64,000 nucleotides of DNA from assembly GCF_026341275.1 (NCBI RefSeq), contig NZ_JAIFZO010000002.1, positions 1,314,361 through 1,378,360 on the forward strand, written 5' to 3'. This DNA comes from Streptomyces ortus (GTDB lineage Bacteria; Actinomycetota; Actinomycetes; Streptomycetales; Streptomycetaceae). Every line of letters begins with the position of its first letter. The first letter of the stretch is position 1. The notes beneath the pieces were generated by a model. The model was given only the letters and a program-made list of their open reading frames with translations. It was not told the DNA's origin and did no database searches. The position numbers were made by a program, and so were the translations under genes. Below are positions 43,200 to 53,401 of this stretch, one piece after another.

Positions 43200-44420
43200 T
43201 CAGTTGTCGTCCTCGTCGATCAAAAAGCCCCGCATCGGCGAAGGCGCCTGCTGCATGGGCGAGGGCCCCTGCGGCCGAACCGGCGCCATCGGCTGGGTCA
43301 TGGCCGGCGACATCTGCTGCTGACCGCCGTAGGACTGCGCACCGGGACCGGGGCCACCCATCGGGTTGCCACCGTAGGACGGCGCGCTCGCCCCGGCCGG
43401 AGCCATGGACGGGCTCGGCGACGACGGAAGGGAGGCGGTCGCCGGGGTGCGCGGCGGAGCCAGCGAGTCGTCGGCCTGGGTCTCCAGCTGACGCAGCTGC
43501 GACTCCAGGTAGGACTTCAGGCGCGTACGGTACTCGCGCTCGAAGCCTCGCAGGTCCTCGACCTTGCGCTCCAGCGTGGCGCGGGCGGACTCCAGGGAAC
43601 CCATCGCGACGCGGTGCTTCTCCTGCGCGTCCCGCTCCAGGGCGTCGGCCTTGGCACGGGCGTCGCGCTCCAGACCCTCGGCGCGGCTGCGGGCCTCGCC
43701 GACGATCTTGTTGGCCTCGGAACGGGCCTCGGCGATCGCCTGGTCGGCCGTCTGCTGGGCCAGCGAGAGCACACGGGCGGCGCTGTCGCCACCGGGGCCC
43801 TGACCGGGCTGTCCCATCTGCGGGCCGTGCCCGCCCATCGGACCACCCATGGGGCCGCCCATCGGGCCACCCATCTGCTGGGGCATCTGCTGCTGCATCT
43901 GTCCCTGCATGGGGCCGGGGCCCTGTCCCATGCCGCCCTGGCCCATCGGACCCTGACCCATGCCGCCCTGGCCCATCGGACCCTGGCCCATGGGGCCCTG
44001 ACCCATCTGGCCGGGGCCCTGCTGGCCGCCCTGGGCGCTGGGGCCCGCGGGAAGCTGCGGCGCACCGCTCGGCAGCTGCGGCGGGCCGCCCATGGGGCCG
44101 CCCATCTGCTGCTGCGGCGGACCCGATATGCCGGCGGGTACGGGAGCGCCCGGACCGCCGCGCATGCCCTGCGGCGGACCCTGCTGTTGCTGCGGATCCT
44201 GCTGTTCGGGTGGCTTGCGCATGCCCTGTTGCTGGTTCTGCGCGGCGGCGCGTGTGGCGGCTGCCAGCTTGGCGCGCAGGTCCTCGTTCTCGCGGAGCAG
44301 GCGGGTCAGTTCGGCTTCGACCTCATCGAGGAAGGCATCGACCTCGTCCTCGTCATAGCCTTCTCGGAGGCGGACGGTCGTGAACTGCTTGTTCCGCACG
44401 TCCTCGGGGGTCAACGGCAT
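43200..44420 (-). CDS. divIVA: DivIVA polar growth protein
   Basis: The coiled-coil protein that marks hyphal tips and directs polar growth. The 406-residue protein begins with the DivIVA membrane-targeting domain [34 protein letters not shown] and a first coiled coil. A 140-residue Gln/Pro/Gly/Met-rich linker with [14 protein letters not shown] and QQQ repeats follows (residues about 62-205). The second coiled coil starts at [27 protein letters not shown]. The C-terminal tail is Pro/Ser-rich and ends in acidic residues. Confidence 0.96.
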   Translation of the reverse strand: MPLTPEDVRNKQFTTVRLREGYDEDEVDAFLDEVEAELTRLLRENEDLRAKLAAATRAAAQNQQQGMRKPPEQQDPQQQQGPPQGMRGGPGAPVPAGISGPPQQQMGGPMGGPPQLPSGAPQLPAGPSAQGGQQGPGQMGQGPMGQGPMGQGGMGQGPMGQGGMGQGPGPMQGQMQQQMPQQMGGPMGGPMGGPMGGHGPQMGQPGQGPGGDSAARVLSLAQQTADQAIAEARSEANKIVGEARSRAEGLERDARAKADALERDAQEKHRVAMGSLESARATLERKVEDLRGFEREYRTRLKSYLESQLRQLETQADDSLAPPRTPATASLPSSPSPSMAPAGASAPSYGGNPMGGPGPGAQSYGGQQQMSPAMTQPMAPVRPQGPSPMQQAPSPMRGFLIDEDDN

Positions 44421-44475
44421 CTCTTCACCTCAACGTAGTCGTCGGCATCGTCGGCGTTCGGCAAGACCGTATCGT

Positions 44476-44760
44476 TCACAGCCGGCTCACAACGGAGATC
44501 AGGATGTAGACGATGATCATCAGTACGAAGAAGGACAGGTCGAGCGCCACGCCCCCGAGACGTAGCGGCGGAATGAACCGCCGCAGAAGCTTGAGCGGTG
44601 GATCAGTGACAGTGTAGGTCGCCTCAAGAACGACCACCATCGCCTTGCCGGGTTGCCATGAGCGGGCGAACTGGAACACGTAGTCCATGACCAACCGGAA
44701 GATCAGCACGATGAGGAAACACATCAGCACGACGTAGAGAACCTGCCCGACCACGCTCAT
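44476..44760 (-). CDS. ylmG: YggT family membrane protein YlmG
   Basis: A 94-residue membrane protein of the YggT/YlmG family, with two hydrophobic segments (QVLYVVLMCFLIVLIFRLVMDYV and ALDLSFFVLMIIVYILISVV). The conserved middle is ATYTVTDPPLKLLRRFIPPLRLGG. The family is found beside sepF and ftsZ in Gram-positive bacteria, and is thought to act in division or membrane organisation; the mechanism is unclear. The gene follows sepF by 50 bases. Confidence 0.93.
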   Translation of the reverse strand: MSVVGQVLYVVLMCFLIVLIFRLVMDYVFQFARSWQPGKAMVVVLEATYTVTDPPLKLLRRFIPPLRLGGVALDLSFFVLMIIVYILISVVSRL

Positions 44761-44810
44761 GATTCCGTGCGTCCCTCTCCCCTGTTTCCCTGCTGCTCCG
44801 GTCCTGCGTC

Positions 44811-45452
44811 TCAGCTCTGGTTGAAGAACCCGCCCTCTGCGATGCGAGCCTTGTCCTCCGCCGTGACATCGACGTTAGCAGGCGACAACAGGAACACCTT
44901 CTGCGTCACCCGCTCGATGCTCCCGTGGAGACCGAACACCAAACCGGCCGCGAAGTCGACAAGTCGCTTGGCGTCCGTGTCATCCATCTCGGTCAGATTC
45001 ATGATCACCGGGGTGCCCTCACGGAAGTGTTCCCCGATGGTACGGGCCTCGTTGTAGGTCCGGGGGTGCAGCGTGGTGATCCTGTACGGCTCTCGTTCCG
45101 ACACGACCTTGGGCATGATCACCGGTGCGTTCTTCTCCAGGCTTTGACGTTCTTGTGTGATGGACGCCACGGGGGCGATGCGGGCCGGGCGGCCGGATTC
45201 AGCGCCCAGCGAAGCGGAATGCGGCACGGGCTCGCGCTGCACCGGTGGATGCACCACTCGTACCGGTTCGTCCCTTTGGGACTGGTGTGGCTGGTGCGAC
45301 TGATGCGACGGCTCATGCCGTCGGCGGTCCCGCTCGGGCTCAGGGTCAAGCTCGGGCTCGAAGTCGTCATCGGGGTCGAAGCCCCTGCCGTCGTACCCAT
45401 CGTCCTCCACGAGGCCGAGGTAGACCGCCATCTTGCGCATCGCGCCGGCCAT
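44811..45452 (-). CDS. sepF: Cell division protein SepF
   Basis: SepF tethers FtsZ to the membrane and helps FtsZ bundle. The 213-residue protein starts with the amphipathic membrane helix [16 protein letters not shown] disordered, acidic and His/Gln-rich linker (residues 16-100, with [15 protein letters not shown]) follows, then the conserved core [61 protein letters not shown]. The start ATG 45452 has GGAGG nine bases upstream. Confidence 0.95.
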   Translation of the reverse strand: MAGAMRKMAVYLGLVEDDGYDGRGFDPDDDFEPELDPEPERDRRRHEPSHQSHQPHQSQRDEPVRVVHPPVQREPVPHSASLGAESGRPARIAPVASITQERQSLEKNAPVIMPKVVSEREPYRITTLHPRTYNEARTIGEHFREGTPVIMNLTEMDDTDAKRLVDFAAGLVFGLHGSIERVTQKVFLLSPANVDVTAEDKARIAEGGFFNQS

Positions 45453-45579
45453 GCTCTGAGTCCTCCGCTCTGTGGTGGATCGGCTGACTGTTGCCAAGTG
45501 CCCGCGATCCACGAGGTCGTCTGCCCGCCAGCGGCGGTAATGACCATATTTTCTGCTGTGGTCCGACTTCTTGGCGACG

Positions 45580-46314
45580 TTACCCGAGCCTGGGGCGGAC
45601 GCCGAGTACCGCGGTGCCGACGCGTACATGTGTCGCTCCGGCCGTCACCGCGTGTTCGAGGTCCGCACTCATCCCTGCCGAGACCATGGTGGCAGCCGGA
45701 TGAGCCCGGCGCAGGTCAGTCGACAAATCCATCAGGCGCTCGAACGCCGCCGGTTCACGCCCCGCGTAGGGGCCGGTGAGCGGGGCGACGGTCATCAGTC
45801 CGTCGAGCCTCAGACCCGGGGCCCGGGCAACGAGTTCGCCCAACTCCCCGACACCTTCGGCCCCTACACCACCGCGCTCCCCCAGTCCACCCCTTCCCGT
45901 CGCGGACCGCTCCGCGTCGAGCGCAACCTGGATGAGGCAGCCCACCTCACGTCCCGTCCGCACGGCTTCCTTGGACAGGGCGGTGACGAGCCTGGCCCGG
46001 TCGACCGACTGCACGACATCGGCGTAACCGACCACGGAACGTACTTTGTTGGTCTGCAACTGGCCCACGAAGTGCCAGGACAGGGGCAGATCGGAACAGG
46101 CGGCGGCTTTGGGCGCCGCGTCCTGGTCGCGGTTCTCGGCGACGTGCCGCACACCGAGTTCCGAAAGGATGCGCACGTCCTCGGCGGGGTAGGTCTTGGT
46201 GACCACGATCAGGGTCACGTCTTCACGCTTGCGTCCGGCCGCCGCGCACGCGGCGGCGATCCGCTCCTCCACGTCCGCCAGATTCCCGGCGAGTTCGGTC
46301 CTGCGGTCCGTCAT
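45580..46314 (-). CDS. ylmE: YggS/YlmE family PLP-binding protein
   Basis: A 244-residue member of the YggS/PLPBP family, alanine-racemase-fold proteins that bind PLP and keep its cellular balance. The PLP lysine is in [13 protein letters not shown], and [27 protein letters not shown] and [26 protein letters not shown] are conserved. The segment [23 protein letters not shown] is an insertion. It lies just after ylmD (six-base gap). Confidence 0.94.
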   Translation of the reverse strand: MTDRRTELAGNLADVEERIAAACAAAGRKREDVTLIVVTKTYPAEDVRILSELGVRHVAENRDQDAAPKAAACSDLPLSWHFVGQLQTNKVRSVVGYADVVQSVDRARLVTALSKEAVRTGREVGCLIQVALDAERSATGRGGLGERGGVGAEGVGELGELVARAPGLRLDGLMTVAPLTGPYAGREPAAFERLMDLSTDLRRAHPAATMVSAGMSADLEHAVTAGATHVRVGTAVLGVRPRLG

Positions 46315-46320
46315 GCCCGA

Positions 46321-47058
46321 TCAGTCCAGCCACACATAACCCGCGAGCCGGCCGGTGCGGCCGTCCCGACGGTACGAGAAATGGTCGTCCGACTCGATCG
46401 TGCAGACCGGCGACTGCTCCCGGTCGCGCACCCCGAGCCGCTCCAGCTGCGCGTGCACCCCCGCGGTCACGTCGACCGCCGGTGTGCCCCAGGTGGTCTC
46501 GGCGTACGCCGCGGGCTCGACGGCCGCGACCTCGGCGCGCATCGCGTCCGGCACCTCGTAGCACCGCCCGCAGACCGCGGGTCCGGTACGGGCGACGATC
46601 CGGGCCGCTTCGGCGCCGAGTTCCTCCATGGCCGCGACAGCGGCGGGCACGACCCCGGCGACCATGCCCGGCCGTCCCGCGTGGGCGGCGGCCACGACCC
46701 CGGCGACGGGGTCGGCGAGCAGCACGGGGGTGCAGTCCGCGGTGAGCACGGCCAGCGCGAGGCCGCGGCGAGCGGTGACGACGGCGTCGACCTCCGGCAC
46801 GGGGCGCTCTCCCCAGGGCTCGTCGACCACGGCGACGTCGGGTCCGTGGACCTGGTTCATCCAGACGACCCGCGCCGGGTCGAGGCCCAGCGACTTGGCC
46901 GCCAGCTCACGATTGGTGCGTACGGCTTCGGAGTCGTCGCCGACCGCCCCGCCGAGATTGAGCTCTTCGTACGGAACGGCGCTCACCCCGCCCCACCGGT
47001 CGGTGAAGGCGAAGTGCGCGCCGCTCACGGTGCTCGTCGAGGAGCGCCGTCCTATCAC
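46321..47058 (-). CDS. ylmD: YfiH/YlmD-type purine nucleoside phosphorylase-like protein
   Basis: A 245-residue member of the DUF152/YfiH/laccase-domain family (PgeF). The metal/active-site motifs are [24 protein letters not shown] (with the catalytic cysteine), [15 protein letters not shown] and [13 protein letters not shown]. Members are purine nucleoside phosphorylase/adenosine deaminases or peptidoglycan edit factors. The GTG overlaps the ftsZ stop (GTGA), so it is coupled to ftsZ. Confidence 0.93.
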   Translation of the reverse strand: MIGRRSSTSTVSGAHFAFTDRWGGVSAVPYEELNLGGAVGDDSEAVRTNRELAAKSLGLDPARVVWMNQVHGPDVAVVDEPWGERPVPEVDAVVTARRGLALAVLTADCTPVLLADPVAGVVAAAHAGRPGMVAGVVPAAVAAMEELGAEAARIVARTGPAVCGRCYEVPDAMRAEVAAVEPAAYAETTWGTPAVDVTAGVHAQLERLGVRDREQSPVCTIESDDHFSYRRDGRTGRLAGYVWLD

Positions 47059-48251
47059 TTGAGGAAGTCCGGCACGTCCAGCTCCTCCGCCGCGCTGTCG
47101 GAGTACGTCCGCGACGGCGGGACCGGCGGGGAGACGGGCGGCAGTTCGTTGCTCGCGGGCTCCGGAGCGGGCTCCGGAGCCTCCTTGGGCGTGACGCTGC
47201 CGAGCGAGCCGAAGGACGGGCGGCTGTCGTTGGACCGGACCGGCGCGGGCTCGTCGCGCTTGGCGGAGGACGAGCCGAGTACGGTGTCCCGCTTGGACGG
47301 GGGCTGCCCGCCGTCGAAGCCGGCCGCGATGACGGTGACCCGTACCTCGTCGCCGAGCGCGTCGTCGATGACCGCGCCGAAGATGATGTTGGCCTCGGGG
47401 TGCGCGGCCTCGCTCACCAGCTGGGCCGCCTCGTTGATCTCGAACAGGCCGAGGTCCGAACCGCCGGAGATCGAGAGCAGTACGCCCCGGGCTCCGTCGA
47501 TGGAGGCTTCCAGGAGCGGCGAGGAGATCGCCATCTCGGCAGCGGCCACCGCGCGGTCGTCGCCGCGGGCCGAGCCGATGCCCATGAGGGCCGAACCGGC
47601 CTCGGACATCACGGACTTGACGTCGGCGAAGTCGAGGTTGATCAGACCGGGGGTGGTGATGAGGTCGGTGATGCCCTGTACACCGGAGAGCAGGACCTGG
47701 TCCGCCGACTTGAACGCGTCGAGGACGGAGACCTGGCGGTCCGAGATGGACAGCAGCCGGTCGTTCGGGATGACGATGAGGGTGTCGACCTCTTCGCGGA
47801 GTTCCGCGATGCCGTCCTCGGCCTGGTTGGCGCGGCGCCGGCCCTCGAAGGTGAAGGGGCGGGTGACCACGCCGATGGTGAGTGCGCCGAGCGAGCGGGC
47901 GATGTTGGCCACCACCGGCGCGCCGCCGGTACCGGTGCCGCCGCCCTCGCCGGCCGTCACGAAGACCATGTCGGCCCCCTTGAGGACCTCCTCGATCTCC
48001 TCGCGGTGATCCTCCGCGGCCTTGCGGCCGACGGCCGGGTTGGCTCCGGCGCCGAGTCCGCGGGTGAGTTCGCGGCCGACGTCGAGCTTGACGTCGGCGT
48101 CGCTCATCAACAGCGCCTGGGCGTCCGTGTTGATGGCGATGAACTCGACACCCTTGAGACCGACCTCGATCATCCGGTTGATGGCATTGACACCACCGCC
48201 GCCGACACCGATGACTTTGATGACTGCGAGGTAGTTCTGCGGTGCTGCCAC
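47055..48251 (-). CDS. ftsZ: Cell division GTPase FtsZ
   Basis: The tubulin-like GTPase that forms the sporulation ladders and cross-wall rings. The 398-residue protein has [15 protein letters not shown], the tubulin signature [13 protein letters not shown] near residue 105, and the T7 loop [11 protein letters not shown]. After [10 protein letters not shown] a disordered Pro/Glu/Ser-rich linker leads to the conserved C-terminal peptide LDVPDFLK. The start is GTG 48251. A 274-base gap separates it from ftsQ and holds its promoters. Confidence 0.98.
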   Translation of the reverse strand: MAAPQNYLAVIKVIGVGGGGVNAINRMIEVGLKGVEFIAINTDAQALLMSDADVKLDVGRELTRGLGAGANPAVGRKAAEDHREEIEEVLKGADMVFVTAGEGGGTGTGGAPVVANIARSLGALTIGVVTRPFTFEGRRRANQAEDGIAELREEVDTLIVIPNDRLLSISDRQVSVLDAFKSADQVLLSGVQGITDLITTPGLINLDFADVKSVMSEAGSALMGIGSARGDDRAVAAAEMAISSPLLEASIDGARGVLLSISGGSDLGLFEINEAAQLVSEAAHPEANIIFGAVIDDALGDEVRVTVIAAGFDGGQPPSKRDTVLGSSSAKRDEPAPVRSNDSRPSFGSLGSVTPKEAPEPAPEPASNELPPVSPPVPPSRTYSDSAAEELDVPDFLK

Positions 48252-48344
48252 GTCGAAGGCCTCTCGCCTCGATTACGTGTCGTCGCCTCGCACGGTCGCG
48301 ATCCGACGACTGATGCCGAATGGGACGGTCCGAACGCCGACCCG

Positions 48345-48369
48345 AACCCTAACGCTGAAGTTTAGGGTT
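48345..48369. promoter_or_regulatory. Inverted repeat in the ftsZ upstream region
   Basis: AACCCTAA (48345-48352) and TTTAGGGTT (48361-48369) flank eight bases, about 95 bases upstream of the ftsZ start. It lies downstream of the predicted promoter, so in RNA it would be a leader hairpin; it could also be an operator. Confidence 0.5.
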
Positions 48370-48405
48370 ACCAGTGTGTCTGTTCCTTGGACTCTTCCGA
48401 ACAGG

Positions 48406-48435
48406 ACACTAAGTCGACAAGTGGCGCACGTTCAA
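48406..48435 (-). promoter_or_regulatory. Predicted promoter of ftsZ
   Basis: On the minus strand, TTGAAC (48430-48435) and TAGTGT (48406-48411) are 18 bases apart, a good fit to the vegetative/streptomycete -35/-10 pattern. The -10 overlaps GACAC (48405-48409, plus strand), the WhiA core site. Further GACAC cores on the minus strand are at 48376-48380 and 48277-48281. ftsZ in S. coelicolor is known to have several promoters; I can support one. Confidence 0.6.
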
Positions 48436-48525
48436 CGAACACGCCGAACCTCCCGTTTTTCTTTTCACCCTATGTGATCAGCCATGTCACTGCCCAACCA
48501 GGGTGCTGGCCTGCGCAGACGCGCG

Positions 48526-49320
48526 TCAACTCCCTGATGACGCGGGGGCGGTGGGAACGCTCACGTCGAAGTGAGCCGCCCCGGGGGTGGCTTTCATGAG
48601 AGCAATGAGCGTATGCGCCTTGGCGCGGCCCTTCTCACCACTGCCCCAGTCGACGGTGCGGTCGCCGCTCAACTCCAGGGTGACGGAGTCGTACGAACGG
48701 ACCTTGACGACCCTGGTGGCGCGGGCGACCGCGGCCGGAAGGGAACCGGCCACGAGCACCGCCTCGCGCACCAGCCGGGCGGTGCCGAAGCGGCGCAGGC
48801 CCGCGGAGTGGGACGCCGTCAATTCCAGTACGGGCACACCCTGCGGGGCGCGAGCGACCGTGGCATATCGCACACCCTCGGCGTCCACTTCGACGAACTT
48901 TCCGCCCTTTTCGACAATCAGGACCGGCCTACGCTCAGTTACTTTCAGCCCGATTCCATGAGGCCAGGAACGGACGACGTCAACCGAGTCAATTCGGGGC
49001 AATTTCCGGAGCAGACTCGCCTCGATCGCATCGGTGTCGACTGAAATCAACGGCGATCCGACCGAGACGTCGGCCGCCTCGACGACCTGTTCGGCCGTCA
49101 GGACGCGCGTGCCGGTGGCCGATACCCGCTCCACGCGCGTCCACTGCGAGCCGTAGAGGATCCAGACCCCGCCCCCCGCGAGCAGGGCCAGACAGACCAT
49201 CACAACAATGAGCGTTCGAGGCTTCGGCAGCCTCTTCGGCCTCTTGAGGAGAGGCTGCCGGGGCGGGCCGGAGCCCGCGTCCTGCCGGTCCTGCCGTTCG
49301 GCGGTGGTCGGTCCGGCCAC
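48526..49320 (-). CDS. ftsQ: Cell division protein FtsQ (DivIB)
   Basis: A 264-residue bitopic division protein. A basic cytoplasmic tail (KRPKRLPKPR), a membrane segment (TLIVVMVCLALLAGGGVWIL) and the POTRA domain TRVERVSATGTRVLTAEQVVEAADVSVGSPLISVDTD are in order. SWPHGIGLKVTERRPVLIVEKGGKFVEVDAEGV is the beta region. The GTG at 49320 (before AGPTTAERQDRQ) is chosen for its AGGGGAG ribosome site; the frame is open upstream into murG. Confidence 0.93.
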   Translation of the reverse strand: MAGPTTAERQDRQDAGSGPPRQPLLKRPKRLPKPRTLIVVMVCLALLAGGGVWILYGSQWTRVERVSATGTRVLTAEQVVEAADVSVGSPLISVDTDAIEASLLRKLPRIDSVDVVRSWPHGIGLKVTERRPVLIVEKGGKFVEVDAEGVRYATVARAPQGVPVLELTASHSAGLRRFGTARLVREAVLVAGSLPAAVARATRVVKVRSYDSVTLELSGDRTVDWGSGEKGRAKAHTLIALMKATPGAAHFDVSVPTAPASSGS

Positions 49321-49343
49321 GCTCCCCTGCCTTCTGCCGCGCG

Positions 49344-50432
49344 CTAGCGGCGCGACGCGATCGCCTCGTACACCATCCCGACGAGCAGGTCGTCGGCGTC
49401 CCTGCGGCCGAACTCGGAGGCCGCGCGGGACATCTCGAACAGCCGGTGCGGATCGGCGAGCACGGGCAGGACATTGCCCTGGATCCATTGCGGCGTCAGT
49501 TCCGCGTCGTCGACCAGCAGTCCGCCGCCGGCCTTGACCACCGGCTGGGCGTTCAGCCGCTGTTCGCCGTTGCCGATGGGCAGCGGGACGTAGACGGCGG
49601 GGAGCCCGACGGCGGAGAGTTCGGCGACGGTCATCGCGCCCGCGCGGCAGAGCATCATGTCGGCCGCGGCGTACGCGAGGTCCATCCGGTCCACGTACGG
49701 TACCGGGATGTACGGGGGCATCCCCGGCATCTGGTGGACCTGCGGCAGTTCGTTCTTCGGGCCGACCGCGTGCAGGATCTGGATACCGGCCTGCTGGAGG
49801 TACGGGGCGGTCTGCTCGATCACCTGGTTGAGGCGGCGGGCGCCCTGCGAGCCGCCGGAGACCAGCAGCGTCGGCAGGGAGGGGTCGAGCCCGAACGCGG
49901 CGCGGGCCTCGGGGCGCACGGCGGCCCGGTCGAGCGTGGCGATGGAGCGGCGCAGCGGGATACCGATGTAGCGGGCGCCGCGCAGCTTGCTGTCCGGGGT
50001 GGAGACCGCGACCTGGGCCGCGTACCGGGAGCCGATCTTGTTGGCCAGTCCCGGCCGCGCGTTGGCCTCGTGGACGACGATCGGGACGCCGAGGCGCTTG
50101 GCCGCGAGGTAGCCGGGCAGCGCCACGTAGCCGCCGAAGCCGACGACCGCGTCCGCCTTGGTGCGCTCCAGGATCTGCTCGGCCGCCTTGATGGTGCCGC
50201 GCAGCCGTCCGGGGACGGTGATCAGCTCGGGGGTGGGCTTGCGCGGCAGCGGTACCGCGGGGATCAGCCCGAGTTCGTAGCCCCGTTCCGGTACGAGCCG
50301 GGTCTCAAGTCCGCGCTCCGTGCCCAGGGCCGTGATGCCCATGGTCGGGTCCTGCCTGCGCAGGGCGTCCGCGAGGGCGAGCGCCGGCTCGATGTGGCCG
50401 GCGGTCCCCCCACCGGCGAGTACGACATGCAC
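49344..50432 (-). CDS. murG: UDP-GlcNAc:lipid I N-acetylglucosaminyltransferase MurG
   Basis: MurG adds GlcNAc to lipid I to make lipid II. The 362-residue GT-B enzyme starts VVLAGGGTAGHIEPALALADAL (G-loop 1), has VVGFGGYVALPGYLAAKRLGVPIVVHEANARPGLANK, the second G-loop LLVSGGSQGARRLNQV, and the sugar-nucleotide site MLCRAGAMTVAELSAVGLPAVYVPLPIG. It follows ftsW by six bases and ends 23 bases before ftsQ. Confidence 0.97.
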   Translation of the reverse strand: MHVVLAGGGTAGHIEPALALADALRRQDPTMGITALGTERGLETRLVPERGYELGLIPAVPLPRKPTPELITVPGRLRGTIKAAEQILERTKADAVVGFGGYVALPGYLAAKRLGVPIVVHEANARPGLANKIGSRYAAQVAVSTPDSKLRGARYIGIPLRRSIATLDRAAVRPEARAAFGLDPSLPTLLVSGGSQGARRLNQVIEQTAPYLQQAGIQILHAVGPKNELPQVHQMPGMPPYIPVPYVDRMDLAYAAADMMLCRAGAMTVAELSAVGLPAVYVPLPIGNGEQRLNAQPVVKAGGGLLVDDAELTPQWIQGNVLPVLADPHRLFEMSRAASEFGRRDADDLLVGMVYEAIASRR

Positions 50433-50438
50433 CGAAAT

Positions 50439-51797
50439 TCACCGCTCTCCGGACGAACGCGCCGAGGCGCGCCGTCGCATCGTGTTCCACTTCCGAGGCC
50501 CCCGGACAGCGGAGCCTCTCACCGCAGCCCGCTTTCTGCCAAAGCGGGGCTGCCGCATCGCGAGTGCCGTCCGCGCAGCGGGATCCTCACGCGCGAAGGC
50601 GATCAGGAGCCCGATGGCGAACATGGTCGGCAGCAGGGCGGAACCCCCGTAGGAGAACAGCGGGAGCGGGACGCCGGCGATCGGCAGCAGGCCGAGCACC
50701 GCACCGATGTTGATCACGGCCTGGGCCGTGATCCAGGTGGTCACGCCACCCGCGGCGTACCTCACGAAGGGGTCCTCCGTGCGTCCGGCCACGCGGATAC
50801 CCGCATAGCCTAGGGCCGCGAAGAGCGCGAGTACCGACAGAGTGCCCGCCAGACCCAGTTCCTCACCTGTGATGGCGAAGATGAAGTCGGTGTGGGCCTC
50901 GGGGAGTTGACCCCATTTCTCCACACTCGCCCCGAGGCCGGAGCCGAAGAGGCCGCCGGAGGCGAGGGCGTAGATGCCGTGCACGGCCTGCCAGCAGGAG
51001 TCGCCGGGACCCGGTTCGGTGGCGCCGAGACAGGCGAGGCGCGCCATGCGGTTGGGGCTGGTCCTGATGAGGATGAAGCCGAGGGTCAGCGCGATGGCGA
51101 GGACGCCGCCGAAGAGCCGGGTCGGGGCCCCCGCCAGCCACAGCAGGCCGAAGAGGATCGCGGTGAGGATGATCGCGGTGCCCATGTCGCCGCCGAGCAT
51201 GATGAGCCCGAGCAGCATGAAGGCCACCGGTACGAGCGGCACCAGCATGTGCTTCCACTGGGTCAGCAGCCGCTTGTCCTGTTTGCGGGCGAGCAGGTCG
51301 GCTCCCCACAGGACGAGGGCGAGCTTGCCGAACTCGCTGGGCTGGAGCTGGAAGGGGCCGCCGACCGAGATCCAGTTCTGGTTGCCGTTGACCGCGACCC
51401 CTATCCCCGGCACCTGGACGAGGATCATCAGGAAGACCGAGCCCAGCAGCATCGGGTAGGCGAGCGCCCGGTGCAGTTTGGACGGCATCCGGGAGGCGGC
51501 CAGCAGCAACAGGCCGCCGAGCACGGCCGCGAGGAACTGTTTGCGGAAGAAGTAGCTGCCCGGCAGCGACAGCTGGAGCGCGGTGATCTGGGAGGCGGAG
51601 TACACCATCACCAGACCGAGCACGGTGATCAGCAGGCTGCCGCCGAGGATCAGGTAGTACGCCGTCAGCGGCCGGTCCCAGGCACGGCGTGCGCGGCCGT
51701 AGAGGCGGCCTACGGGGTTGTCGCGCGGCGGGCGGGGGGCGGGGGGCCGCCGGGGGGCCCGCTGGACGGGAGGACGCCCTGTACGGCTAGTGGGCAC
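50439..51797 (-). CDS. ftsW: Peptidoglycan polymerase FtsW
   Basis: A SEDS-family glycosyltransferase that polymerises lipid II at the septum with FtsI. The 452-residue protein has a basic Pro/Arg-rich leader, about ten membrane segments, and family motifs VMVYSASQITALQLSLPGSYFFRKQ, NWISVGGPFQLQPSEFGKLALVLW, GGDMGTA, EAHTDFIFAITGEELGL and GVPLPLFSYGGSALLPTM. The start is GTG 51797. The 161-base gap to murD contains a GACAC (51910-51914, minus strand), so a separate promoter is likely. Confidence 0.97.
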   Translation of the reverse strand: MPTSRTGRPPVQRAPRRPPAPRPPRDNPVGRLYGRARRAWDRPLTAYYLILGGSLLITVLGLVMVYSASQITALQLSLPGSYFFRKQFLAAVLGGLLLLAASRMPSKLHRALAYPMLLGSVFLMILVQVPGIGVAVNGNQNWISVGGPFQLQPSEFGKLALVLWGADLLARKQDKRLLTQWKHMLVPLVPVAFMLLGLIMLGGDMGTAIILTAILFGLLWLAGAPTRLFGGVLAIALTLGFILIRTSPNRMARLACLGATEPGPGDSCWQAVHGIYALASGGLFGSGLGASVEKWGQLPEAHTDFIFAITGEELGLAGTLSVLALFAALGYAGIRVAGRTEDPFVRYAAGGVTTWITAQAVINIGAVLGLLPIAGVPLPLFSYGGSALLPTMFAIGLLIAFAREDPAARTALAMRQPRFGRKRAAVRGSAVRGPRKWNTMRRRASARSSGER

Positions 51798-51958
51798 GGC
51801 GGGCTCCCCTCGGGGCGGGAGGGCACACGGGCGCGGAACCGCGGGCGGGGCCGCACGGCGCGGTGCCGGCGGCAGAGGGCTGTCGGTCCACCGACCACGA
51901 TGGCGTCACGTGTCGCTCCCAAGGATCCCGGGCGCCCGGGCCGGCCCGGGGCCTGCCG

Positions 51959-53401
51959 TCAGGCGCCCGCGGCGCCGAGTTCGCGGACCGCTTCCGCGAA
52001 CATGTCACCGCGCTGGTTGTAGTTGGCGAACATGTCCATGGAAGCGCAGGCCGGTGCCAGGAGCACCGTGTCGCCGGCGCGGGCGAGTCGTGCCGCCTCC
52101 TGGACCGCCGCGGGCATCGCACCAGTGTCGGTCCGGTCGAGGTCGACCACCGGTACCTCGGGCGCGTGTCGCGCGAGGGCTTCCCCGATGAGGGCCCGGT
52201 CGGCGCCGAAGAGCACGACGCCCCGCAGCCGCTTCGCGGACCGGACGACGAGTTCGTCGAAGGTCGCGCCCTTGGCGAGGCCGCCCGCGATCCACACGAT
52301 CGACTCGTACGCGGCCAACGAGGCCTGTGCGGCATGTGTGTTGGTGGCCTTGGAGTCGTCGACGTAGGCGACGCCGTCCACCTCGGCCACGTGCTCGATG
52401 CGGTGGGCGTCGGGACGGAAGGCCCGCAGGCCGTCCCTGACGGCCTTGGGGGGCACTCCGAAGGCGCGGGCCAGGGCCGCCGCCGCGAGGGCGTTGGCGA
52501 TGTTGTGCGGGGCGGGCGGGTCGACGTCCGCGATCTCCGCGAGTTCCTGGGCCTGCTTGTGCCGGTCCTCGACGAAGGCGCGGTCGACCAGGATGCCGTC
52601 CACGACGCCGAGTTGGGAGGGCCCAGGGGTGCCGAGCGTGAAGCCGACGGCCCGGCAGCCCTCCTCGACGTCCGCCGCGCGCACCAGGTCCTCGGTGGCG
52701 CCGTCGGCCACGTTGTAGACGCAGGCCACCTGATTGCCCTCGTACACACGGCCCTTGTCGGCGGCGTACGCCTCCATGGAGCCGTGCCAGTCGAGGTGGT
52801 CGGGGGCGAGGTTCAGGACGGCCGCGGAGTGGGCGCGCAGCGAGGGCGCCCAGTGCAGCTGGTAGCTGGACAGTTCGACGGCGAGCACGTCGAGGTCGGC
52901 GTATTCGGGGTCGGTGCCCAGCACCACGTCGACGATGGGTGTGCCGATGTTGCCCACCGCGGCCGTACGCAGGCCCGCGGCGGCCAGGATCGAGGCGAGC
53001 ATCCGGGTCGTGGTGGTCTTGCCGTTGGTGCCGGTGACGGCCAGCCAGGGGGCGGCCCCGCGGCCGTCGTGGCCACGCAGGCGCCAGGCGATCTCGACGT
53101 CGCCCACGACGTCCACGCCCGCCTTGTCGGCGGCCAGGAAGAGGGGGCTGCCGGGCTTCCAGCCGGGCGAGGTGACCACCAGGTCGGTGCCCTCGGGCAG
53201 CGTGTCGGCGTCCGCGAGGCGTACCGCGATGCCCTGCTGTTCGAGGGGGACGGCCCGCTCCCGGTGGGCCGGGGAGTCGCCGCCGTCGACGACCGTGACC
53301 GACGCGCCGAGGCCGGCCAGGGCGCGGGCGGCGCTGATGCCGCTCACGCCGAGACCGGCGACGGTGATGTTCATGCCCTGCCAGGCGGAAGCGGTGGTCA
53401 C
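51959..53401 (-). CDS. murD: UDP-MurNAc-L-Ala:D-Glu ligase MurD
   Basis: MurD adds D-glutamate to UDP-MurNAc-L-Ala. The core begins at [34 protein letters not shown]. The ATP site is [35 protein letters not shown] near residue 125, followed by [13 protein letters not shown] and [17 protein letters not shown], and [11 protein letters not shown]. The GTG at 53401 overlaps the mraY stop (GTGA) and gives 480 residues; an ATG at 53374 gives a more usual N-terminus and is also possible. Confidence 0.95.
   Translation of the reverse strand: MTTASAWQGMNITVAGLGVSGISAARALAGLGASVTVVDGGDSPAHRERAVPLEQQGIAVRLADADTLPEGTDLVVTSPGWKPGSPLFLAADKAGVDVVGDVEIAWRLRGHDGRGAAPWLAVTGTNGKTTTTRMLASILAAAGLRTAAVGNIGTPIVDVVLGTDPEYADLDVLAVELSSYQLHWAPSLRAHSAAVLNLAPDHLDWHGSMEAYAADKGRVYEGNQVACVYNVADGATEDLVRAADVEEGCRAVGFTLGTPGPSQLGVVDGILVDRAFVEDRHKQAQELAEIADVDPPAPHNIANALAAAALARAFGVPPKAVRDGLRAFRPDAHRIEHVAEVDGVAYVDDSKATNTHAAQASLAAYESIVWIAGGLAKGATFDELVVRSAKRLRGVVLFGADRALIGEALARHAPEVPVVDLDRTDTGAMPAAVQEAARLARAGDTVLLAPACASMDMFANYNQRGDMFAEAVRELGAAGA

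Noticed and set aside
43806..44020. Frameshift or assembly error in the repeat part of divIVA
   Set aside because: The frame stays open through the repeats with both coiled coils in the same frame.
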